DNA of 64,000 nucleotides from Stieleria maiorica (GTDB lineage: Bacteria > Planctomycetota > Planctomycetia > Pirellulales > Pirellulaceae): contig NZ_CP036264.1 of the NCBI RefSeq assembly GCF_008035925.1, forward strand, positions 8,470,343 to 8,534,342, given 5' to 3'. Below the pieces are notes generated by a model that was not told the DNA's origin, searched no databases, and saw only the letters and a list, made by a program, of their open reading frames with translations. Position numbers and translations under genes: made by a program. How positions within the stretch are numbered: position 1 is the first letter of the stretch; each line of letters begins with the position of its first letter. This document shows positions 28,642-37,470 of the stretch, piece by piece.

Positions 28642-30816
28642 ATGAACGATCGCTTCAAGCACCGACGTCGCCCATCGCCGTTTCGCCGACGGTCGCGGCT
28701 GGAATCGTTGGAGGATCGGCGGTTGCTGGCGGCCACGATTTCCGTCACGGCAGAGTCTCCTGTCGCCATCGCCGAAGACCCGGCCAAACGCATCGTCTAT
28801 TCGCTGACGCGTGATCAGACCGATGAGATCCTGGCGGTCAAATTTCAGCTTTCCGGCGACGCGATCTATGGCGTCGACTACACCGCACGGGAAGTCGAAA
28901 ACGACACGATCTTCTTTCCCGACCAGCCTCCGGCGAGCGGGCCGGTGACCGCAACGGCGACCTTTTATCCGGGGGAATCGACGGTCGAACTGGCGGTCCG
29001 ACCGATCCGCGATTCGCTGATCGAACGCGACGAAGATATCATCGTGACGATCGTTTCGGCCGACGAGTTCGGGCCGGTCTATGGTGCCGCGGCACACTTC
29101 GTCACTCGTCAGCTGACCGACTATTACGTCGTTGATGACGAAAACCGCTTGGCCACCGTGGATGTGGAAACCGGATGCGTGCACGTCATCGGCACCATCA
29201 ACACGACGCAAACGATCACCGACATCGCGTTCACCGAAGAAGGCGACTTGTTTGCCCTGACCGAGGATCGTCTGTACCAAGTCCACCCGGACCAAATCGA
29301 GGGTGGTGTCGTCGCGTCGACGTTTATCAATTCTCACGGAATCCCGAGCGCTAACGCGTTGATTGATAGCCGCGACGGTGATTTTGGAAGTGAAGAGGGC
29401 GACCTGTTTGCCGTCGGTGCGGACTTTTTGGATCTGCACTTGCTCGATCTGGAGGTCGCCGACGACGAGTGGGTTCTGAACAATGTCACCACCGTCTTCG
29501 ACATCGACGGCGCGCTCGCCGCGCGATTGTTGCCGAGCAATTATGTCTCCAGCGGTGATCTCGACTATGTTTCGGGCGGACATCTGGTCCTGTCTGCGAA
29601 CCGGCCCGGCGAAGCGGCCGATTCGCTGATCGAGATTCGCACCCCCGGAACCGGCGGCACCATCGAGAGTGCACCCAAACCCGCACAAGATCCCGGTGAG
29701 GCGTTTTCGGAGATCTTCGGGTTGGCGTTTGATGGCAACGACAGCTATGCCTTTGCCGGACACACCATGCTGAAGGTCAACCAGTTTAGCCGCGACAGTT
29801 CGCGTGAATTGGAATTGACGGGCCGACCGTACATCGTCGGCGCAACGGCGTCGGCCAGCGGGACGATCATCGGCGATCCCGCCGATCCGCCGGTGGTGAC
29901 AATCAACAGCCTGCGCAGCGACCCGAACGACCTCCCGCACGGAACACAGCCGACGTCTTGGGCGCGGCAACGCAGCCAGCTCCGCGACATCGTGATCGAA
30001 CTCGGTGACAACATCGACACGATCCCCCCGCGCGGCATCGTGCTCAGCAATCTGGGCGTGACCGGCGCGGGGGCTCCCGTCGAAATCACCTTGCGTGGCG
30101 ACCAGATCACTTTCGTCCCCGGCAGCCGATTGATCACCATCCAGCTGGACGAGGGCCAGTTGCCCGACGGGCGATACCGATTGGTGCTGTCACCCGAGGT
30201 CACGTCGGGGCCGCAGTTTACCTTCACCGGGGACCGCATCAATCGCTTCTTCTCACTCAAGGGCGATTGGAACGGCAACGCCCGCGTCGACCTGCTGGAC
30301 TTCGCAACCTTCGCGTACTGGTTCGGGACGTCGACCGGTGTCGCTCCGGAGTATGTCGATCTGGATGTTTCCGGAGGCGTCGACCAGTTGGACTTCGGCC
30401 CGTTCGAGAACCGGTATGCCGCGGCGGTTGCGTTGCCGGGGGCGCCCGATCCGATCACACCGGATTTAATCGACAAAGCCGAGTTGCAGCGGGCACTCAA
30501 CTCGGTCCTCAATCCGTTGAACGTCAATGGACGTGACCAGGTTTCACCGCTGGACGCGTTGACGGTCCTGAACCGACTGGCGTCTGGATTTCCGACGGCC
30601 ACGGACTGGAGGTTTGATGTCAATCGTGACGGGGACATCACGCCGCGCGATGCGCTTCATGTCCTGAACTTCTTGGCGCTGCAGCCGCCGCCGGTGATGA
30701 CATCGGCATCTGCCGTTTCCATCCAATTGGCTGTTCACGACGACGATGACGAGGATCGGATGCGGTCGGTGGATGAGCTGTTTGCCGGATTCGATGGCTT
30801 GAGTTCGTTGGTTTAA
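28642..30816 (+). CDS. Secreted planctomycete protein with Calx-beta-like and dockerin-like modules
   Basis: A 724-residue protein from the ATG at 28642 (MNDRFKHRRRPSPFRRRSRL), immediately followed by ESLEDRRLLA, the same N-terminal motif as the giant protein. Residues about 31-150 resemble a Calx-beta domain (VDYTAREVE...FYPGESTVELAVRP); 155-400 looks like a propeller or PQQ-like fold; residues 542-595 (GDWNGNARVDLLDFATFAYW) and 624-681 (DVNRDGDITPRDALHVLNFL) are two dockerin-like EF-hand pairs. The C-terminus VDELFAGFDGLSSLV is of a type common in these proteins. The frame is open back to 28477, but that extension lacks the compact basic N-terminus. It lies 201 bp downstream of the giant gene on the same strand, perhaps co-expressed. 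No catalytic motif seen. Confidence 0.85.
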   Translation: MNDRFKHRRRPSPFRRRSRLESLEDRRLLAATISVTAESPVAIAEDPAKRIVYSLTRDQTDEILAVKFQLSGDAIYGVDYTAREVENDTIFFPDQPPASGPVTATATFYPGESTVELAVRPIRDSLIERDEDIIVTIVSADEFGPVYGAAAHFVTRQLTDYYVVDDENRLATVDVETGCVHVIGTINTTQTITDIAFTEEGDLFALTEDRLYQVHPDQIEGGVVASTFINSHGIPSANALIDSRDGDFGSEEGDLFAVGADFLDLHLLDLEVADDEWVLNNVTTVFDIDGALAARLLPSNYVSSGDLDYVSGGHLVLSANRPGEAADSLIEIRTPGTGGTIESAPKPAQDPGEAFSEIFGLAFDGNDSYAFAGHTMLKVNQFSRDSSRELELTGRPYIVGATASASGTIIGDPADPPVVTINSLRSDPNDLPHGTQPTSWARQRSQLRDIVIELGDNIDTIPPRGIVLSNLGVTGAGAPVEITLRGDQITFVPGSRLITIQLDEGQLPDGRYRLVLSPEVTSGPQFTFTGDRINRFFSLKGDWNGNARVDLLDFATFAYWFGTSTGVAPEYVDLDVSGGVDQLDFGPFENRYAAAVALPGAPDPITPDLIDKAELQRALNSVLNPLNVNGRDQVSPLDALTVLNRLASGFPTATDWRFDVNRDGDITPRDALHVLNFLALQPPPVMTSASAVSIQLAVHDDDDEDRMRSVDELFAGFDGLSSLV

Positions 30817-30835
30817 CATCCGCCGGCGCGTTCCA

Positions 30836-32341
30836 CTACACGCCTGCCGAAACAACCGTGCTGCCGCGGGCGGGCGTTTCGGGTTGAGCCTGCAATCGCC
30901 GCCGAAACTTGACATGACGCCGCCGCGTCAATTCCACCAACGGTCGCCAGACGCGTGCGGTCAATCGGTACTTGATCAGCAAGTGCCACATCCAATTGGA
31001 CCGTTTGTACAAGTACGACATCGCCAGATAGGCCGGAACCGCGCGCCAGTCTTTCGGGCGACGCCGCCAAATCGATGCGTGTGAAAACAGACGCTGGTAA
31101 CAACGCGCGTAACCGGCGGCTAATTGTTCCTCGGTCATGTGCTTGGGCCGAAAGACCACGTTGGCGGTGTCATACTTGCACCAATCGCGATGCAGCAGCC
31201 GGCCTTCGGATTCCATTTGACGAAACAGCGGCGTGCCCGGATAGGGTGTCATGATGTGAAACGTGGCACACTCCAACCGATTCTCTTCGACCCAGCGAAT
31301 CGTGTTCTCAAAAACGTCCTCGCGATCATGGTCAAAACCCAATACAAAGCTGCCGTTGACCTGAATCCCGTTGTCGTGCAACAGCGCGACACGCCGCGCG
31401 TAGTCTTCCGTTCTGGGACTCTTCTTTTTCGCGTCGGTGATGTTGTCATTCTGCAGTGACTCGAATCCGATGAACACACCGGTGCACCCCGCCAACGCCA
31501 TCTCGCGGACCAGACTGGGGTCATCGGTGACATCGATACTGACGGCGGCACTCCAGATTTTCTCTAGCGGTCGCAATGCGCGACACAATTGTCGAAGGTA
31601 TTCCGGTTTGGAGCCCAGGTTGTTGTCGGTGAACACCGCATACGGTTGCCCATCGCGATGAAACTCGTCGGCGATCTGCTGGACATCGCGAACCAAGTAC
31701 GGCATGTGCAGCCCCTTGGTCGAGAGGTAGCAGAATCCGCATCGGTTATGGCAACCGCGTGTTGCGATCAAGCTGGAGGTCGTCAAAAAACTCTCGCGGG
31801 GAAGCAAATCCCGGCGCGGCGGCGGGTCGTCACGATAGGGCTTGCGGAAATCGGCGCGGTAGATGGGCTGCAGCGTGCCATCGTCGACGTCGCGTAAGAT
31901 TCGGCCCCACAGCGAGACGCCGTCACCGATGGCAAGGGCGTCTGCGTGCGGCGCGGCCTCGTCGGGACACGAAATCACGTGCAGCCCGCCGAGGACCACG
32001 ACCGCGCCTCGCCGGCGATACCATCGTGCGAGCTCGTAGGCTCGCTCGGCAAAGGTCAGGTGGACCGTGATGCCAACGACCGCCGGCATCGGGTCGCTCG
32101 GCGGAGGACCTTGCAGCAAGTTTTCATCCCAATAGCTGACCTGCCACTCGTCCGGTGTCGCCGCGGCCACGCTGGTCAAAGCCAACGTCGGCGTCAACAC
32201 GTGCTTGCCGAAACTGGCGTGCGGATCCTTGGGATAGAACGGATTGATCAGCAAGGCTTGTCGCGGGCGGATCGGCGACGTCGGCGGGTGGGGATCAAGC
32301 GGAGGCGCGATCCGCATGGCGCGGGGGATCCAGGGTTTCAT
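30836..32341 (-). CDS. B12-binding-domain radical SAM protein
   Basis: A 501-residue protein from the ATG at 32341 (MKPWIPRAMR). The N-terminal third (about 28-170) has the Rossmann-like cobalamin-binding-domain pattern (LLINPFYPKD, VVLGGLHVISCPDEAAPHAD, AIGDG). The radical SAM core follows with the 4Fe-4S motif CHNRCGFC at residues 197-204, and then TDNNLGSKPEYL and GFDHDRED, typical of the BchE/hopanoid-type radical SAM proteins. Substrate unknown; members act in lipid, pigment or peptide methylation and rearrangement. It is convergent with the dockerin gene (20 bp apart). A 15-bp palindrome at 32385-32399, 44 bp upstream of the start, suggests control by the winged-helix regulator encoded next door. 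Confidence 0.9.
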   Translation of the reverse strand: MKPWIPRAMRIAPPLDPHPPTSPIRPRQALLINPFYPKDPHASFGKHVLTPTLALTSVAAATPDEWQVSYWDENLLQGPPPSDPMPAVVGITVHLTFAERAYELARWYRRRGAVVVLGGLHVISCPDEAAPHADALAIGDGVSLWGRILRDVDDGTLQPIYRADFRKPYRDDPPPRRDLLPRESFLTTSSLIATRGCHNRCGFCYLSTKGLHMPYLVRDVQQIADEFHRDGQPYAVFTDNNLGSKPEYLRQLCRALRPLEKIWSAAVSIDVTDDPSLVREMALAGCTGVFIGFESLQNDNITDAKKKSPRTEDYARRVALLHDNGIQVNGSFVLGFDHDREDVFENTIRWVEENRLECATFHIMTPYPGTPLFRQMESEGRLLHRDWCKYDTANVVFRPKHMTEEQLAAGYARCYQRLFSHASIWRRRPKDWRAVPAYLAMSYLYKRSNWMWHLLIKYRLTARVWRPLVELTRRRHVKFRRRLQAQPETPARGSTVVSAGV

Positions 32342-32384
32342 GGCGTCGCTCTTCAATCGAGTCGGTAAAAGGGCATCTAAGTAG

Positions 32385-32399
32385 CTTTGCAATGCAAAG
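32385..32399. promoter_or_regulatory. Putative operator palindrome, site 1
   Basis: CTTTGCAATGCAAAG is a perfect 7-1-7 palindrome between the end of the regulator gene and the start of the radical SAM gene. A nearly identical site lies at 33531-33545, upstream of the regulator operon. Confidence 0.65.
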
Positions 32400-32425
32400 T
32401 GATGTGGCAAAAAAAGAGCCCGCAA

Positions 32426-32896
32426 TCAGGTCGCGGACCATCGGTGCGCGGCGCGCGGAGGTCCGTTCGGCAGCTCGGTCCGCGGCGTGGCGTCACGTTG
32501 TGCGTCGGCGATCACACGTTCCAATTCGTTGATGTAATCGGCAAACCGGCAGCGTCCTTGGTCGGTCAGGCGGTACATGGTTTGAGGCCGTGATCCGCCA
32601 GTTCCCCTGGTGCCCGTGCCGCCCGTTCCTTTCCAGGTCTCGACCAGTCCGGCGTCACTTAAGACGCCCAAGTGACGACTGAGATTGCCGTCGGTGAGCG
32701 AGCAGAGTTGTTTGAGATCGTTGAACAGCAATCCGGCGTCATTCGCCGCCAGGGAGGCCAGGATTCCCAGTCGAGCCTTTTCGTGCAAGACACGATCGAG
32801 CCCGCTGTAGGCGAACCGTCCCGATTCAGCGGGGGCAGGCTGAGATGCCGGGGCGGATGGGGGCTTTTTCGAATCGGTTTTTCGTTTAGCCGGCAT
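32426..32896 (-). CDS. Winged-helix transcriptional regulator (ArsR/MarR-like)
   Basis: A 156-residue protein from the ATG at 32896 (MPAKRKTDSKKPPSAPASQP). After a disordered Lys/Pro/Ala-rich tail it has a winged-helix DNA-binding domain (about residues 35-115): RLGILASLAANDAGLLFND, then the recognition-helix region TDGNLSRHLGVLSDAGLVE, then a wing rich in Gly/Thr and TMYRLTDQGR. This pattern fits the ArsR/HTH_34-type single-domain regulators. The start overlaps the 3' end of the membrane-protein gene by 11 bp, so translation is probably coupled. The two palindromes flanking this locus are its likely binding sites. No effector-binding cysteines are evident. Confidence 0.87.
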   Translation of the reverse strand: MPAKRKTDSKKPPSAPASQPAPAESGRFAYSGLDRVLHEKARLGILASLAANDAGLLFNDLKQLCSLTDGNLSRHLGVLSDAGLVETWKGTGGTGTRGTGGSRPQTMYRLTDQGRCRFADYINELERVIADAQRDATPRTELPNGPPRAAHRWSAT

Positions 32897-33497
32897 CGGG
32901 ACGCTCCAGGGTCCAGTAGAGAATCGAGGCACTCAGCAATTGGCCGCCGCCGAAGCTGATGAACATCAACCAAGGGGAAAACGCGTTCTCCCCCTGCCCG
33001 AAGCGTAAACATCCGCAGCCACAGGCGATGTAGTAGGCGCCGACCCAAAACACTTGACGCGGCATCAATCGGTAGGACGCAAACACGCCGAGTCCGAAGA
33101 CCAGCGACCACAGCCCCGGCAACATCCAACCGACCTGGGGAGCGTAACGATAGATCGAAAGTGTCAGCAGCGCGCCGACGACGATGCAGGGGGAAAACTG
33201 TTCGACCGCCAGACGCGTCATCTCGCGCGAGCGGCCGGGCCCATTCCGATCGCTTCGCCAGGTGAGTTCGGCGGCCACCACGATCACGCTGACTGCCGCC
33301 ACTGCGATCCAGCCGAGCAGGTATCGTCCCAGATCGGTCGCCGGTGCGGCAACCCAGTGTGGTTGCAACCCCGCGGCGATCATCCCGATCAAGGCCGAAC
33401 AACCGACCGTCGCGGATCGATAGCCGCGAAACACTTCGCCCCGAGACAGACAGACGCGAATCTCGGAAATCTGGCGGAGCGCCTCGCGAAGTTCCAT
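32886..33497 (-). CDS. Hypothetical multi-pass membrane protein, partner of the regulator
   Basis: A 203-residue protein from the ATG at 33497 (MELREALRQISEIRVCLSRG). A short cytoplasmic helix is followed by about six hydrophobic segments (for example LLGWIAVAAVSVIVVAAEL, LPGLWSLVFGLGVFASY, VFWVGAYYIACGCG), ending SASILYWTLERPDAG. It overlaps the regulator gene by 11 bp. Membrane proteins paired with small winged-helix regulators in this arrangement are common in bacteria and usually of unknown function; it may sense or sequester the regulator. The palindrome at 33531-33545 lies 34 bp upstream of the start. Confidence 0.78.
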   Translation of the reverse strand: MELREALRQISEIRVCLSRGEVFRGYRSATVGCSALIGMIAAGLQPHWVAAPATDLGRYLLGWIAVAAVSVIVVAAELTWRSDRNGPGRSREMTRLAVEQFSPCIVVGALLTLSIYRYAPQVGWMLPGLWSLVFGLGVFASYRLMPRQVFWVGAYYIACGCGCLRFGQGENAFSPWLMFISFGGGQLLSASILYWTLERPDAG

Positions 33498-33530
33498 CAC
33501 GGTGACCCGAATCGGAGCGAAGTGGGATTG

Positions 33531-33545
33531 CTTTGTATTGCAAAG
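33531..33545. promoter_or_regulatory. Putative operator palindrome, site 2
   Basis: CTTTGTATTGCAAAG matches site 1 (32385-32399) at 13 of 15 positions and has one mismatched pair in its own symmetry. It sits where a promoter for the membrane-protein/regulator operon would be. Confidence 0.62.
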
Positions 33546-33763
33546 TAAACCGTTTGCGCTGCCGCGTCAACTCAATTCCGGCAATCCATGGTGATCCGGT
33601 TCGGCAGGTCGATCCTGCGCCGCTGGCGTCACCACGTCACGCAACGAATCACGGTTTCGTGAATTCATCGCCGCGGATGATGATTGACCGTGGTGATCGC
33701 GGCTCCGAAAATCAGGGGATCATGAATTGCGGGCAAGGTGGCCGTGTCAGTGGGGGATCAGCC

Positions 33764-35263
33764 ATGCCAGAAAAGATTATCGGCGTCGGGCAGCAATCGG
33801 ATTTGGCGGTGATCGCCGAGATCCTTGAACAGGAGATTCGTCGGACGTACGGCGGCGCAAAAATCATCGTCGGCCACGCCAGTGGCATCGAGCTGCAGGC
33901 GCTCCGCAAGGGCTTTGATGGCCCCTTCGACACGTACAAGCTTCGCATCAGTGCCGACGGCGAGACGCTGGCGGCGCTGCAGGAAGCGGCAAAGACGTTT
34001 CCTCCCAATGCGGCGGTGAGAGTCGAAGAGGGCGTGTTCGACGTCGAGTTTCTTAAGATCGCCCATCATCTGGACGCATCGCTTGCCGCAATCAAAGAGA
34101 TTTCCGGGAAACTGCTGTTGCCGGACGTCTGGCGTTTCCAAGGCGAGCGTTTCCGTCGAGAGACGCTGCGTCCGCACCGTTTGATGGAAGCGATGGTGAA
34201 GTTTCGCGCCAGCGACCTGCATTTGTATCCCGATGCCGATCCGGTGTTCCGCGTCGACAACGCGATTCGACGTTCGGATCTGCGCCACCCGTTGACGGCC
34301 GATCAGATCACGGCATTGATCAAAGAGCTCGCACCCGAAAAGGACTGGATGGAGTACGAGGAGCATTCGCAATGCAGTTTCCGGTACCACCAGGCGGGCG
34401 TCGGATTTGCCAGGGTTTCGGCATTCATTCGGGGCGGGGTGCCGCATTGCACGATGCGGTTTTTGCCCGAAGCGATTCCATCGTTTGACGATCTGCAAAT
34501 ACCGCCGGACGTGATGAAGAAGCTCGGGGCGCTGCATTTCGGGTTGGTGTTGGTCACCGGAATGACCGGCAGCGGAAAATCGACCACGGTCGCATCGCTG
34601 ATCGACTGGATCAATCAGCATCAGGCTCGCCATATCCTGACGATCGAAGACCCGATCGAATACGCTCAGGTGAACAAGAAGTCGATCATTTCGCAGCGTC
34701 AAGTCGGCGAGGACGTGGAGTCGTTTTATGAGGCCGTACGCGCGGCGCTGCGTCAGGATCCCGACGTCATCTTTGTCGGCGAAATGCGCGACAGCGATAC
34801 GATCCGATCGGCGATCAGTGCGGCGGCGACCGGTCACTTGGTGATCAGTACGCTGCACGCCAACACGGCTTCGGAAGTGATCACGCGGATCGTCAGTTTC
34901 TTTGACCCGATCGAGCGAGATCTGGTACGGCTCCAGCTTCGCGACTGCGTCAAATGCATCATCTGTCAGCGGCTGGTCGCAAAAGTCCGAGGGGGACGTG
35001 TTCCGGCGCTGGAGTTCTTGTTCAACGACACGAAGCAAATCGCCGACTGCATTTTGTCCGGCGACGCGCAGGGAATCCGTGCCGGGATGCAGCAAGTGAT
35101 GTCGGAATCGTTTATCGTTGAGAAATACTTGGTGGATCTGGCGAAGCGGGACGTGATCTCTCATGACGAAGCGGTCGCCCATGCATCCAACCACGACACG
35201 TTCGAGCAGATGTGGCACGGCAACTATGCGCCACCGACGATCGATTCCATCAAGCAACATTAA
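33764..35263 (+). CDS. Type IV pilus/type II secretion ATPase, PilT/PilB-like
   Basis: A 499-residue protein from the ATG at 33764 (MPEKIIGVGQ), preceded by a purine-rich GGGGGATC. Residues about 150-260 are the PAS-like N-terminal domain of PilT-type ATPases (MVKFRASDLHLYPDADPVFR). The RecA-like core has Walker A GMTGSGKSTT (near 266), Asp box ILTIEDPIEY, Walker B DPDVIFVGEMRD and His box ATGHLVISTLHANTA. It would hydrolyse ATP at the base of a pilus or secretion platform. The first 150 residues are longer than in typical PilT (about 350 residues in all). No pilin, platform or secretin gene is adjacent, although DUF1559 prepilin-like proteins occur at both 0.3 and 40 kb. Confidence 0.92.
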   Translation: MPEKIIGVGQQSDLAVIAEILEQEIRRTYGGAKIIVGHASGIELQALRKGFDGPFDTYKLRISADGETLAALQEAAKTFPPNAAVRVEEGVFDVEFLKIAHHLDASLAAIKEISGKLLLPDVWRFQGERFRRETLRPHRLMEAMVKFRASDLHLYPDADPVFRVDNAIRRSDLRHPLTADQITALIKELAPEKDWMEYEEHSQCSFRYHQAGVGFARVSAFIRGGVPHCTMRFLPEAIPSFDDLQIPPDVMKKLGALHFGLVLVTGMTGSGKSTTVASLIDWINQHQARHILTIEDPIEYAQVNKKSIISQRQVGEDVESFYEAVRAALRQDPDVIFVGEMRDSDTIRSAISAAATGHLVISTLHANTASEVITRIVSFFDPIERDLVRLQLRDCVKCIICQRLVAKVRGGRVPALEFLFNDTKQIADCILSGDAQGIRAGMQQVMSESFIVEKYLVDLAKRDVISHDEAVAHASNHDTFEQMWHGNYAPPTIDSIKQH

Positions 35264-35320
35264 TCGCTTCACAAGCATTGCAGGCGAGCGAGCAAACGAC
35301 GTGATCACAGGGCCGGGCAT

Positions 35321-36880
35321 TTGACTGAAACGACGCGCGATCATTCGGAGAGTTTGCTGGCCGAGCATTTTCGCGAAACCCGTCGCCAAGTACGGGGACT
35401 GTTGCTGAAGATTTGGGGTGGCGGGTTTCTGGTCGTCCTGTTCGGGTTCGCCCTGGCATGGTTCTTCATCCAGCCGGCTCCCCCGCGGACGATCGTCATG
35501 GCGACCGGTCCGACCGACGGGGCGTACCATCGGTTTGCGCTCCAGTACCGTGATTACTTAAGTCGCCAGGGCGTCACACTGGAACTACGTCCGACGGCCG
35601 GCTCGATCGAAAACTACCAACTGCTGGACTCGGATCCGCAGGTCACGTTGGCCATCGTTCAGGGCGGGACGGCGCCGGAAACGTTCGGCAATTCGGCCAG
35701 GATCGAATCGCTGGCCAGTTTGTACTTTGAACCGATCTGGGTGTTTTATCGAGGTGAAGCATCGCCGGCGGATTTACGCGGCCTGGGCGGCAAGCGGATC
35801 GCCATCGGCCGCCGGGGAAGCGGCACCGAATCGATCGCGAAACTGTTATTAGATGAGAACGGGATCGATTCCCAGTCGGGAGCAACGTTGGTCGGGGTGG
35901 GGGGCATCGACGCGGTCGCTCAACTGAGACAAAAGCAAATCGACGCGGCCATCTTTGTCTTGCCACCCGAGTCCGGTCTGATCCGCCAGCTGATCGCCGA
36001 CGAAGACATTCATCTGATGAATTTCCAACGTGACGATGCCTATTCTCGGCGACACCCGTTTCTAACAGCCGTCACGCTCCAACGCGGCGTGATCGATCTG
36101 CAACACGACTATCCGCCGCGCGATGTTCAATTGATCGCACCGGCCGCCAATTTGATCGCCACCCGATCGCTGCACGACGCGTTGATCCCGTTGTTGTTGC
36201 GGGCCGCGACGCAAACGCACCACGGCGAACAGAGCGTGCTGCAACCGGGCCGGTTGCCGTCGACGGAGTTCGTCGAATTTCCACTGAATCAATCCGCCCG
36301 GGTGTTCTTCGAGGACGGGCCACCGTTTCTGCAAAAGTACTTGCCGTTTTGGGTCGCGTCGGCCATCAATCGCGGCAAAATCTTGCTGCTGCCCGCGGTG
36401 ACGTTGTTGTTGCCGCTGTTCCGCATGGCCCCGCCGCTGTACCGCTGGAGGATTCGCTCGCGGATCTATCGCTGGTACGAAATTCTGCGCGGGATCGAAT
36501 CCGAATTACGCGGCGAAACAGACGTCGAACGCCTGGTCAAAGACGAGACGACGCTGGTGGAAATGCAAGGCGAACTGGATGACCTGAAATCCGTCCCGCT
36601 GTCCTACATGGAGGAGTTCTATAACCTGCGACTACACGTCGAGTTTGTTCAACGGCGCGTCCGCAACGCGATCGACGAGCAATCGCAATCGCTAACGCAT
36701 CATCCCGACGGTCCGCCCCCGGTTGATGCAACCGAAGAATCGGTGCCCGACCCGGGAACGTCTCCTGAAGCGTCGCCACCTACGGGGACCCGATGTCCAA
36801 GCACGCCGTCGGGCGATCCGTCGCAACCGAGCCAAGCAAACACTTCATCAGACAAACCGCCATCCGACGCAGCGTCTTGA
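35321..36880 (+). CDS. TAXI-family TRAP-type solute-binding protein, membrane-anchored
   Basis: A 519-residue protein starting at a TTG (35321), since no ATG or GTG precedes the N-terminal membrane segment KIWGGGFLVVLFGFALAWFF. Residues about 60-340 form the TAXI periplasmic binding domain (VMATGPTDGAYHRFALQYRD, TAGSIENYQLL, IGRRGSGTESIAKLLL). A second hydrophobic segment (KILLLPAVTLLLPLF) follows, then a basic, probably coiled cytoplasmic region (about 380-465) and a Pro/Ser-rich tail. TAXI proteins bind small organic acids or amino acids for TRAP transporters, but no TRAP permease gene is next to it, so this membrane-spanning form may act as a sensor or an orphan binding protein. It begins 57 bp after the ATPase gene and may share its transcript. 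Confidence 0.87.
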   Translation: MTETTRDHSESLLAEHFRETRRQVRGLLLKIWGGGFLVVLFGFALAWFFIQPAPPRTIVMATGPTDGAYHRFALQYRDYLSRQGVTLELRPTAGSIENYQLLDSDPQVTLAIVQGGTAPETFGNSARIESLASLYFEPIWVFYRGEASPADLRGLGGKRIAIGRRGSGTESIAKLLLDENGIDSQSGATLVGVGGIDAVAQLRQKQIDAAIFVLPPESGLIRQLIADEDIHLMNFQRDDAYSRRHPFLTAVTLQRGVIDLQHDYPPRDVQLIAPAANLIATRSLHDALIPLLLRAATQTHHGEQSVLQPGRLPSTEFVEFPLNQSARVFFEDGPPFLQKYLPFWVASAINRGKILLLPAVTLLLPLFRMAPPLYRWRIRSRIYRWYEILRGIESELRGETDVERLVKDETTLVEMQGELDDLKSVPLSYMEEFYNLRLHVEFVQRRVRNAIDEQSQSLTHHPDGPPPVDATEESVPDPGTSPEASPPTGTRCPSTPSGDPSQPSQANTSSDKPPSDAAS

Positions 36881-36946
36881 TCGATGGAGGATGTCGTACG
36901 TCGTGTTCGACACCGGGGCGTACATAATGTCGTACCTCGAGATGCC

Positions 36947-37183
36947 CTACACCGCGGCTCGGGAAATCAAACGCCGGAAGAAACCGCCGAGACCTTTGGG
37001 GCGTGGCATCGTCGTGGTGGCAGCCTCATGCCCGGTCGCTGCGGGGCCAAATTTTTCACGCCAATCCTGTTCGGCGTGTTCCCAGCCGACGTCGTAGCCG
37101 GCTTTTTCGCTCATGAAGTACTTGTGTTGTTCGATTTGAGCGATCTGATCTTCGCTGAGTGTCGACGGAGCGTTATTCATCAT
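36947..37183 (-). CDS. Small conserved hypothetical protein
   Basis: A 78-residue protein from the ATG at 37183 (MMNNAPSTLSEDQIAQIEQH), with AAGGAA about 8 nt upstream. The segment KYFMSEKAGYDVGWEHAEQD is distinctive, and I recall related short proteins in other planctomycetes, of unknown function. The C-terminus is basic (GGFFRRLISRAAV). It is soluble and has no signal peptide. The frame remains open to 37300, but the extension looks non-coding. Nothing else is visible between 37184 and the gene ending at 37471. Confidence 0.68.
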   Translation of the reverse strand: MMNNAPSTLSEDQIAQIEQHKYFMSEKAGYDVGWEHAEQDWREKFGPAATGHEAATTTMPRPKGLGGFFRRLISRAAV

Positions 37184-37470
37184 TGGCTTCCTTGACGTGA
37201 TCGAATGGGGTGATTCGCCTGCGCCAGCGTTCCAGCGTTTGCCAACGCACACGTGGGGCGTCGCCGATTGGGGGGACGCGACTGGGCACAAGCCAGCCAT
37301 CAGATTGTTCGATTCACGCCCTGCTCGTCAATCGCATCTCGTCAACGATCGGCACAGGCCCCGCTAGCGGCACCCAGTTTCACCCTAAATGCCGAGTAGG
37401 GAACGGCGGAAACTTACGTACAGTATGTAGAAGCTGATACAAGTCTTCATGGGATGCGACCGGGGGCCGA

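Noticed and set aside
28177-29970. 597-residue reading frame on the minus strand
   Set aside because: It lies antisense to the dockerin regions of two well-supported secreted proteins; its composition (Arg, His, Asp, Val, Gln) is that of a mirror frame.
33758-35530. 590-residue reading frame antisense to the PilT/PilB-like gene
   Set aside because: Shadow frame of a gene with clear Walker and Asp-box motifs; no own domain signature.
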